From positions 1 to 5,698 of the forward strand of contig ONFH01000132.1 of the NCBI GenBank assembly GCA_900317015.1: 5,698 nucleotides of DNA, in the 5' to 3' direction. Positions within the stretch are counted from its first letter, which is position 1. Every line of letters starts with the position of its first letter. The translations under genes and the position numbers were made by a program. This DNA is from an uncultured Erysipelotrichaceae bacterium. GTDB taxonomy: Bacteria > Bacillota_I > Bacilli_A > Erysipelotrichales > Coprobacillaceae. Positions 1 to 5,205 of the stretch are shown piece after piece. A model generated the notes under the pieces. It saw only the letters and a list, made by a program, of their open reading frames with translations. It searched no databases and had not been told where the DNA came from.

Positions 1-3
1 AGA

Positions 4-27
4 AAAAAGGCGATCACTCGCCTTTTT
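4..27 (-). terminator. Rho-independent terminator of the amidase gene
   Basis: A perfect 10-bp stem (bases 4-13 with 18-27) closes a 4-base TCAC loop. Its GC core is GGCGA/TCGCC, and read on the minus strand it ends in a run of T. The amidase stop codon (TAA, 28 to 26) lies at the foot of the stem, so the hairpin begins inside the coding sequence. The A-rich arm on the other side gives a T tract only on the minus strand within what is visible. Confidence 0.85.
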
Positions 28-709
28 ATAAATAGATCACACCAAAGATGTTCCAGCCATCAAGACGCTGCTTGAAAAGGGTCCATTCTTTTGGATTACG
101 GACATAATATAATGGACATAATTTTCCTGTGACATCATAATGACGGATCACATCACCACTATCAAGATGATAAGCACTCATCAACGCTTTGACTAAAGCA
201 ATCAATGACTGATAAGTAGCATTGGTAAACTTCCCATTCGTATCTTTGTAACAGCATTCAATGGAAATCGTATCATAGTTTCTCGGATAGTTGGCATAAG
301 CCACTTCGTTTAATGGAATGATCTGGAGGATCGTTCCATCAGGATCAATAATAAAATGCGCCGAAGCACGAGTCGTATGCGACGTGGCTAAACCATTGAA
401 GTAACTGCGGTTACTTTCGGCACTGGTATTCGCATTGGCCGTATAATGCACGACGATGGCATTAACTTTCTTTAAAGCTTTCTGCGATCTTGAATAAGGA
501 TTCGGTGTTAGATACTCCTGTTTGACAGTAAAGTGCTTTAAAGAGATTGCCCCATTGTTTAATGTATAACTAAACTGAAAATGACTGAAATAAAGATAAG
601 CAGAAAAGACGGCAATCACGAGAACACAGATGATTACAAGATGAATGGTCGGTAATGTGAACTTTTGACTTTTTCTTCTGCTGCGTCTTCTTCTTTTCGC
701 ATGTTTCAA
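26..709 (-). CDS. Membrane-anchored N-acetylmuramoyl-L-alanine amidase (Amidase_2 / T7 lysozyme-like)
   Basis: This 227-residue protein is predicted to cut the bond between N-acetylmuramic acid and L-alanine in peptidoglycan, outside the cell and tethered to the membrane. Residues 1-16 are strongly basic (a run of four Arg, then RRK). Residues about 18-42 form one hydrophobic helix with no obvious signal peptidase site, so an uncleaved anchor with the enzyme outside is likely. The Amidase_2 domain runs from about 80 to 215. The zinc ligands expected from T7 lysozyme are all present: His88 in VVHYT, His190 in RHYDVTG and Cys198 in KLCP. Lys196 and Glu151 (SIECC) match further active-site residues of the family. 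The T7 catalytic Tyr position holds Ala117 (SAHFII), as I recall for some bacterial amidases. The start is TTG at 709: an in-frame TGA lies at 718-716 and no in-frame ATG exists before Met177. AAGGAG sits 10 bases upstream. The domain call is firm, but the biological role (turnover, division or recycling) is open. Confidence 0.92.
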   Translation of the reverse strand: MKHAKRRRRSRRKSQKFTLPTIHLVIICVLVIAVFSAYLYFSHFQFSYTLNNGAISLKHFTVKQEYLTPNPYSRSQKALKKVNAIVVHYTANANTSAESNRSYFNGLATSHTTRASAHFIIDPDGTILQIIPLNEVAYANYPRNYDTISIECCYKDTNGKFTNATYQSLIALVKALMSAYHLDSGDVIRHYDVTGKLCPLYYVRNPKEWTLFKQRLDGWNIFGVIYL

Positions 710-719
710 AATCGATCAA

Positions 720-725
720 CTCCTT
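720..725 (-). promoter_or_regulatory. Ribosome binding site AAGGAG of the amidase gene
   Basis: AAGGAG reads on the minus strand from 725 to 720, ten bases before the TTG codon at 709. It decides the start: the nearest ATG (702-700) is in another frame, and that frame lacks the basic-plus-hydrophobic N terminus. Confidence 0.7.
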
Positions 726-731
726 GGCCTC

Positions 732-760
732 ATTATACATGGATATTATGTTATTAACAT
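732..760 (-). promoter_or_regulatory. Possible promoter of the amidase gene with a palindrome over the -35 position
   Basis: A consensus -10 TATAAT lies at 737-732 on the minus strand. No good -35 hexamer stands 16-18 bases upstream; that position instead falls within the 13-base inverted repeat ATGTTA T TAACAT (748-760). With this -10, transcription would start near 725, giving a leader of only about 16 bases that begins at the ribosome binding site. The -10 matches consensus perfectly, but the missing -35 and the very short leader keep confidence low. Confidence 0.35.
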
Positions 761-769
761 GTGAAATAT

Positions 770-791
770 AAAAAGGGCTCAAAAGCCCTTT
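770..791 (-). terminator. Rho-independent terminator of the methyltransferase-like gene
   Basis: An 8-bp stem (772-779 with 784-791, core GGGCT/AGCCC) closes the 4-base loop CAAA. On the minus strand it is followed by five T, 774 to 770. It begins two bases after the TAA stop of the upstream gene (796-794), so that gene and the amidase appear to be separate transcription units. Confidence 0.8.
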
Positions 792-793
792 GA

Positions 794-1849
794 TTATGGT
801 CTTCTTGCGACAACTAAGAAACGATAAGTTGACAGCTGGAAGTAATTCTTTTCTTTAATTTCACCTAATGCTTTCGTATACACCGGTTTAAAGTTTTCTG
901 GATGTGCTGCCATATCCGGAATGGCCGTCTTTAAATACGTATGAAGCTGAGCTAGGTTTCTAAAACGAATATAGCCGAAGTCTTCATAAGCTTCTAAGAC
1001 TTCAAAGCCGGCTGCTTCAAGACTTGTACGACAGCTGCTCACATTCCAGGTTCCTCTTAACATGGTTGGAACGAACATTTCATTGATCTCTTTTAAATGA
1101 TCGGAGCCAAACTGATTCAAGACTAAGATCCCGCCTGGTTTTAAAATACGCTTCATTTCATTCTGGTTAAAGTTCGCATATTCATCAAAGACAAGATCCA
1201 TACGTCCATCCTTGAAAGGCATCTGTTGCTTTTCAGTTAAGCCAACCGCACGCACTGGTGTGCCACTTAAATTGCTCATGACTTCACTTTTATCGGCGTA
1301 AGGTTCAACATCGAATGTGGAAGCGGGATAAGTGCCAAACTTAGAGGCAAAGACACCACGGTCTACTGTTAAGAATGACATATGATGTTCTGGTCGCACA
1401 TATTGTTTTGTGATCAAAGTCTCATCATAACGAGGAAGAGAGACTTCATAATTCTCATCCACATTTAACTGGTTTTTAATATCTTCAAATTCACGATCTA
1501 GATTACCAGCCATGTTGACCCACTTACGACATCTCAGCTTCGCATATTTCATAACGATAAACTGAGTGACCGCATCGGCAATGACACCGCAGGCAGTAAA
1601 GATCAATAAATAGATAAACCATTCAGCTGTAGAAAAGCCGGAATGATCCGCAAATAAATAACAGATAAAACAAATGAAGATCATTGTTCCTGTTCTTGTA
1701 TAACTATAAGGTCGATTGAAGTTATTGAACCACTCATAATTATTTTCTTTGACTGCTTTTGATCGAACCACTTCAAAGAAGATGATCTGAAAGACGAGCA
1801 TCAAGAAAATAAAGGAAAGTAAATACATAACAAGCTCCATAAAAGCCAT
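794..1849 (-). CDS. Membrane-anchored methyltransferase-like protein with an atypical SAM-binding region
   Basis: This 351-residue protein has two parts. The N-terminal third holds three predicted membrane helices at about residues 5-26, 53-67 and 77-99. From about 155 onward it resembles a class I (Methyltransf_11 type) SAM-dependent methyltransferase. Residues 210-220 (MPFKDGRMDLV) match the typical PF.D..FDLV segment, residues 234-244 (RILKPGGILVL) match the conserved R.LKPGG strand, and 281-286 (GFEVLE) is the late GF.V.E element. Glu182 in FDVEPY could be the acid that ends strand beta-2. The usual strand-1 glycine loop (D.G.G.G) before it is not recognisable; the corresponding stretch, around 165-180, contains FASKFGTYPAS. 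The protein may therefore bind SAM in a divergent way or may have lost activity. The ATG at 1849 is preceded by AAGGAG ten bases upstream and GGAG five bases upstream. The substrate is unknown. The methyltransferase fold is well supported; catalysis is uncertain. Confidence 0.75.
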   Translation of the reverse strand: MAFMELVMYLLSFIFLMLVFQIIFFEVVRSKAVKENNYEWFNNFNRPYSYTRTGTMIFICFICYLFADHSGFSTAEWFIYLLIFTACGVIADAVTQFIVMKYAKLRCRKWVNMAGNLDREFEDIKNQLNVDENYEVSLPRYDETLITKQYVRPEHHMSFLTVDRGVFASKFGTYPASTFDVEPYADKSEVMSNLSGTPVRAVGLTEKQQMPFKDGRMDLVFDEYANFNQNEMKRILKPGGILVLNQFGSDHLKEINEMFVPTMLRGTWNVSSCRTSLEAAGFEVLEAYEDFGYIRFRNLAQLHTYLKTAIPDMAAHPENFKPVYTKALGEIKEKNYFQLSTYRFLVVARRP

Positions 1850-1886
1850 AATAACTCCACTCCTTTCTTCACTTTTTGTAAAAAAT

Positions 1887-1914
1887 ATTATACCATGCCA
1901 TAAATTTCTGTAAA
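1887..1914 (-). promoter_or_regulatory. Sigma-A type promoter of the methyltransferase-like gene
   Basis: The -35 is TTTACA (1914-1909), five of six bases to consensus. A 16-base spacer separates it from a perfect -10 TATAAT (1892-1887), preceded by TGG to make an extended -10. Transcription should begin near 1880, leaving a leader of about 31 bases before the ATG at 1849. Confidence 0.8.
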
Positions 1915-1915
1915 G

Positions 1916-1935
1916 AAAAAGCCGGTTGACCGGCT
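1916..1935 (-). terminator. Rho-independent terminator of the DUF6465-like gene
   Basis: A 6-bp GC-rich stem AGCCGG/CCGGCT (1920-1925 with 1930-1935) closes a 4-base loop and is followed on the minus strand by five T (1920-1916, the first of them inside the stem). It sits 14 bases past the TAA stop at 1952-1950 and one base before the -35 of the next promoter. Confidence 0.85.
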
Positions 1936-1949
1936 AGTATGTCTCAAGA

Positions 1950-2168
1950 TTAGATGTGTAATGGTTCTTCATCAACATCGTAAACTTTGTTGTCTTTTGT
2001 AGTTGCAACATAGTATACAGAACCATCTTCTGGTTTGTAGTAAACATCTAAGTTTGCTAATGAGTTGATCTTAACGTTCTTAGATTTTAAATCTTCTTTT
2101 ACTGTTTTTTCGATGTCTGCTACATTCACGTCTTTATCCTGGAACTGAACTTGAATCTTTGTTTTCAT
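1950..2168 (-). CDS. Small DUF6465-like protein of unknown function
   Basis: This 72-residue protein has no signal peptide, membrane helix or cysteine, so it is probably cytoplasmic. It begins with a strand-like stretch (KTKIQVQFQ, residues 2-10). A charged, helix-like middle follows (about 16-30), then VYYKPEDGSVYYV (42-54) and an acidic end (DVDEEP). The K-P-E-[DE]-G-x-x-Y-Y-V pattern and overall size match, from memory, the DUF6465 family of small Bacillota proteins. Many of those carry an N-terminal Lys/Ala-rich tail that this one lacks. The ATG at 2168 has the G-rich site AGGGGG (2181-2176) seven bases upstream. The gene has its own promoter and terminator and is a single-gene unit. It is certainly a gene by codon pattern and signals, but no function is known to me. 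Confidence 0.85.
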   Translation of the reverse strand: MKTKIQVQFQDKDVNVADIEKTVKEDLKSKNVKINSLANLDVYYKPEDGSVYYVATTKDNKVYDVDEEPLHI

Positions 2169-2216
2169 CGTTGATCCCCCTATAGATTTTTTCCATGAGA
2201 TAAACTCACGTTGAAC

Positions 2217-2245
2217 AATATACCATTAATTATTTTTAATTTCAA
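2217..2245 (-). promoter_or_regulatory. Sigma-A type promoter of the DUF6465-like gene
   Basis: The -35 is TTGAAA (2245-2240), followed by a 17-base spacer ending in TGG and the -10 TATATT (2222-2217), an extended -10 promoter close to consensus. The expected start is near 2210, with a leader of about 42 bases. The spacer is almost entirely A/T. The inverted repeat GTTGAA/TTCAAC (2210-2215 and 2241-2246) brackets the promoter. Confidence 0.8.
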
Positions 2246-2283
2246 CATGCATATTAGAAATAATGAGCCTATAATGGTTCAAA

Positions 2284-3156
2284 TTAAGAAATTTTATGAA
2301 CTCTGTTACGATGGGCATGGTTTTTTTGATATTTCTTAAGTAGGACGATAAGAATTATAACATCAAGCACAATGGCAATGACGAAATACTGTAATGTCAC
2401 TGAGAAAAGATCTAAACCAATAAAATCAGTCAATGTACCCATGGCCTGAGCTAAAGTGACCGAAGCTTTGAAGTTGACTTTATAAACTTCCTGAATGGCT
2501 AAGCCATAAGCAAAGGCCTGGCCAACACATAAAGCGATGATGTTGGCAAGTAAGATCAAGAAGCCATCCTTCTTTTCAATATTCATGCCACCAACTAAAA
2601 ATCCTTTATAGCCCATGTAGCCAAATAACAGACCATCAAGACAGACCAAAAAGCCAAAGTCATGGAAAACGGCCCAGATGATAGCGGGAAAGACACTAAA
2701 GACTAAGGCTGCTAAAAAGCCCATGCCATGACTAACAGGATATTCATCATAAGCCGGTTCACAGGTCTCACAGTTCAAGTCGATCGTTTCCCCATTATGG
2801 GTAAAGGAAACTTCTTTCTCTTCATGACAGATGGAACAGATATTATGTAGATCATTGTCTTGAAAGTACGTGATCAATTCATTTACAACATCTTTAAAAA
2901 CAGCTAACGGTGTTCGTGACTTAAAGACGACACCAAGATCAAATTCATCATAATAAGAACGGATCACATCATCACTGTGTTTCACATAAAGCTGATCGAT
3001 GAACTTCCGGGCATCTTTTCCTTGTTTGATGCTTGTCAATAAACTGAAGTGTCCTAAAGACAGCTTCTCAATGACAAACTTATAGCCATCCTGTTCATAG
3101 ATGTAGTAATTCTTTTGTGGGGACTTTGTTAGAAAAGTCTTCAATTCTTTTTTCAT
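2284..3156 (-). CDS. Four-helix membrane protein with two CxxC pairs, function unknown
   Basis: I do not recognise a named family for this 290-residue protein. Residues 1-100 form a soluble, mixed-charge domain. Residues 107-132 carry CSIC and CETC (Cys107, 110, 129, 132), spaced like a zinc ribbon or rubredoxin-type knuckle. Four predicted membrane helices follow, at about 146-163, 167-188, 197-222 and 254-274, and a short basic His/Arg/Lys tail ends the protein. From memory, the order soluble domain, Cys-pair knuckle, then helices with a GYxG...GG...KKxG turn (here about 182-198) occurs in uncharacterised membrane proteins of gut Bacillota. The knuckle and N-terminal domain are probably cytoplasmic, as there is no signal peptide. 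The ATG at 3156 has only a weak site (GGTAAAG) upstream. The gene starts 42 bases after the typA stop with the typA terminator between them, and no promoter is visible. No convincing terminator follows its own stop. Confidence 0.85.
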   Translation of the reverse strand: MKKELKTFLTKSPQKNYYIYEQDGYKFVIEKLSLGHFSLLTSIKQGKDARKFIDQLYVKHSDDVIRSYYDEFDLGVVFKSRTPLAVFKDVVNELITYFQDNDLHNICSICHEEKEVSFTHNGETIDLNCETCEPAYDEYPVSHGMGFLAALVFSVFPAIIWAVFHDFGFLVCLDGLLFGYMGYKGFLVGGMNIEKKDGFLILLANIIALCVGQAFAYGLAIQEVYKVNFKASVTLAQAMGTLTDFIGLDLFSVTLQYFVIAIVLDVIILIVLLKKYQKNHAHRNRVHKIS

Positions 3157-3167
3157 AATTCTTTACC

Positions 3168-3193
3168 AAAAAAAGGGATCCTGCGATCCCTTT
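3168..3193 (-). terminator. Rho-independent terminator of typA, upstream of the CxxC membrane protein
   Basis: A perfect 9-bp stem (3172-3180 with 3185-3193, core GGGATC/GATCCC) closes a 4-base loop and runs into seven T on the minus strand (3174-3168). It begins five bases after the typA TAA. The T run ends 11 bases before the start codon of the next gene, so it may act as a partial terminator that sets how much of the downstream gene is made. Confidence 0.88.
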
Positions 3194-3198
3194 ATCCT

Positions 3199-5034
3199 TT
3201 AGTTTGCAGCCTTTTCGGCAGCAGCTTTAGCACGGAATTCTCTCTTACGATCCATTTCAGTTAAAGCTTTCTTTCTTAAACGAACATTCTTAGGTGTTAC
3301 TTCTACTAATTCATCTTCATTGATGTAGTCAAGACAGCCTTCAAGGTTGAATGTTCTAGGACGTTTTAAGACAACAGTTGAGTCCTTTGTAGAAGAACGA
3401 GTATTTGTCATCTGTTTACCCTTAGTGACATTGACAACTAAGTCGTTGTCCTTACTATGTTCACCAACGATCATACCTTCGTAAACTTCAACACCAGGGC
3501 CAACGAACATAACGCCACGAGATTCAACAGCACCAAGTGAATAAGCTGTTGTCTGACCACTATCGATAGAGATCAAGACGCCTAATTTTCTTTCACCTAC
3601 TGCATCGCCTTCAACTGGACGATATTCTCTGAATGTATGGTTGATGATTCCATAACCTCTTGTCATTGTCATGAAGTTTGTCATGAAGCCGATCAAACCT
3701 CTTGATGGAACGATGTAGTTTACTTTTGTCATACCGTTGTCAGAATCCATATCCTGCATGATCCCACGACGAAGACCTAATGATTCAATAACTGAACCGA
3801 TGCAGTCATCTGGTGCTTCAATATAGACATCTTCGAATGGTTCCTGTTTCACACCATTGATTTCACGAATGATGGCATGTGGACGAGCAACCTGTAATTC
3901 ATAACCTTCACGTCTTAATGTTTCAATTAAGATGGATAAGTGTAATTCACCACGACCAGAAACGATCCATTCTTCCTTATTAGGAACACGTTCTACTTTT
4001 AAAGAGACGTCTTTATTTGTTTCACGAAGTAATCTTGCTTCAAGTTTTGAAGCTGTAACGAATTTACCTTCACGGCCAGCAAATGGTGATGTATTTGTAC
4101 CAAAGACCATCTGAATCGTTGGTTCATCAACATGTAATAATGGTAATGGATCAATATGATTGTTATCACATACAGTTTCACCAACACCAATATCAGCTAA
4201 ACCGGCAATTGCACCGATATCACCAGCATCCAATTCATCAACTTCGATACGGTGTAAGCCTAAGAATGTAAATAACTTCTGAATTCTAAACTTTGTTAAG
4301 CTGCCATCTGCACGAACACAAGTGACATTATCATTGACATGGATCTTACCACGTTCAACACGGCCGATCCCGATACGACCAACATAATCATTGTAGTCTA
4401 ATAATGATGGCTGGAACTGTAAACCGTCTTCTGTATCAACGATTGGCGCTGGAATCTCATTGACGATCATATCGAATAATGGATCCATTGTATTTTCCTG
4501 TGTGCTGACATCAGGATCTAATGAAGATGTTCCGTTTAACGCAGAAACATAAACAGTTGGGAAATCTAACTGTTCATCATCAGCACCTAATTCCATAAAT
4601 AATTCAAGGACTTCATCCATAACTTCTGGAATACGAACAACTGGACGGTCAACCTTGTTAATAACAACGATTGGTTTCACATGAGCTTCTAATGCTTTCT
4701 TTAATACGAAACGTGTCTGAGGCATCGTTCCTTCATAAGCATCTACGACCAGTAAAACACCATCGACCATGTTCATAATACGTTCAACTTCGCCACCGAA
4801 GTCGGCATGGCCTGGTGTATCCATAATGTTAATTTTATAGTTTTTATAATGAATAGCTGTCGTCTTTGATAAGATCGTAATTCCTCTTTCTCTTTCAAGG
4901 TCATTACTATCCATAGCACGTTCAGCAATTTCTTCATGAGCTTCTAATGTACCAGACTGCTTTAAAAGCTGGTCCACTAATGTTGTCTTCCCATGGTCGA
5001 CATGGGCAATAATAGCAACATTTCTAATTTCCAT
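3199..5034 (-). CDS. typA: Translational GTPase TypA/BipA
   Basis: TypA (BipA) is an EF-G-like GTPase that binds the ribosome and, in studied bacteria, supports large-subunit assembly and growth in cold or stress. With the ATG at 5034 the protein has 611 residues, the usual length. All G motifs are intact: G1 AHVDHGKT (10-17), G2 RGITI (50-54), G3 DTPGH (72-76), G4 NKVD (126-129) and G5 SAL (164-166). His76 after DTPG is the expected catalytic His. The beta-barrel domain II follows (about 205-290), then EF-G-like domain III (about 305-385, with SGRGELHLSILIE), domain V (about 395-480, with PSRGLIG) and the BipA-specific C-terminal domain (with VYEGMIVGEH, NDLVVNV and RLRKK) to about 590. A short Lys/Ala tail ends the protein. 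The sequence is close throughout to Bacillus TypA as I recall it. A GTG at 5043 would add three residues, but it lies inside the AAGGAAGGTG ribosome binding site, so the ATG is preferred. The gene has its own promoter and terminator. Confidence 0.97.
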   Translation of the reverse strand: MEIRNVAIIAHVDHGKTTLVDQLLKQSGTLEAHEEIAERAMDSNDLERERGITILSKTTAIHYKNYKINIMDTPGHADFGGEVERIMNMVDGVLLVVDAYEGTMPQTRFVLKKALEAHVKPIVVINKVDRPVVRIPEVMDEVLELFMELGADDEQLDFPTVYVSALNGTSSLDPDVSTQENTMDPLFDMIVNEIPAPIVDTEDGLQFQPSLLDYNDYVGRIGIGRVERGKIHVNDNVTCVRADGSLTKFRIQKLFTFLGLHRIEVDELDAGDIGAIAGLADIGVGETVCDNNHIDPLPLLHVDEPTIQMVFGTNTSPFAGREGKFVTASKLEARLLRETNKDVSLKVERVPNKEEWIVSGRGELHLSILIETLRREGYELQVARPHAIIREINGVKQEPFEDVYIEAPDDCIGSVIESLGLRRGIMQDMDSDNGMTKVNYIVPSRGLIGFMTNFMTMTRGYGIINHTFREYRPVEGDAVGERKLGVLISIDSGQTTAYSLGAVESRGVMFVGPGVEVYEGMIVGEHSKDNDLVVNVTKGKQMTNTRSSTKDSTVVLKRPRTFNLEGCLDYINEDELVEVTPKNVRLRKKALTEMDRKREFRAKAAAEKAAN

Positions 5035-5040
5035 TGTGTG

Positions 5041-5050
5041 CACCTTCCTT
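5041..5050 (-). promoter_or_regulatory. Ribosome binding site of typA
   Basis: AAGGAAGGTG reads from 5050 to 5041 on the minus strand, six bases before the ATG at 5034. It overlaps the in-frame GTG at 5043, which would then have no properly spaced site of its own, and so settles the start choice. Confidence 0.75.
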
Positions 5051-5063
5051 TTTTATCATTGTG

Positions 5064-5091
5064 ATTATATCACATAGTTTTACATTTACAA
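5064..5091 (-). promoter_or_regulatory. Extended -10 promoter of typA with a palindrome over the -10
   Basis: The -10 is a perfect TATAAT (5069-5064) preceded by TGA, an extended -10. A weaker -35, TTGTAA (5091-5086), lies 16 bases upstream. The start is expected near 5057, with a leader of about 23 bases. The -10 sits in the centre of the 15-base palindrome TGTGATTATATCACA (5060-5074), a possible operator. Confidence 0.75.
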
Positions 5092-5129
5092 TAATTAATT
5101 TCAGGCCTAAAACTCCTTTATCAAAGCAT

Positions 5130-5179
5130 AAAAAAGAGTCATTTTAAGCCAATATTTTAGCTTTTCCAAAATGACTCTT
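5130..5179 (-). terminator. Long-loop Rho-independent terminator of the surface protein gene
   Basis: A perfect 12-bp stem (5134-5145 with 5168-5179) closes a 22-base loop. The loop can itself pair AAGC with GCTT (5146-5149 with 5160-5163). Six T follow on the minus strand (5135-5130). It lies 26 bases after the TAA at 5208-5206 and separates this gene from typA. Confidence 0.85.
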
Positions 5180-5205
5180 ACGATTCTTGTTAAGTAAGCA
5201 CTTTC

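Noticed and set aside
570..782. 70-residue minus-strand reading frame over the amidase start
   Set aside because: It is a shadow of the amidase N terminus in another frame. It has no ribosome binding site and crosses the upstream terminator.
2260..2283. Possible terminator after the CxxC membrane protein (GAACC...GGCTC)
   Set aside because: The five-base stem has an A-C mismatch on the transcribed RNA and no proper T run.
3932..4271. Open frames on the plus strand and in another minus frame inside typA
   Set aside because: TypA is fully conserved in sequence and length here. These frames have low-complexity products and no start signals.
5035..5043. GTG start for typA at 5043
   Set aside because: The codon lies inside the AAGGAAGGTG ribosome binding site, while the ATG nine bases later is correctly spaced.
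5092..5129. Possible riboswitch or small RNA before typA
   Set aside because: The stretch lies upstream of the predicted typA start, is AT-rich, and shows only the short palindromes AGGCCT and AATTAATT.
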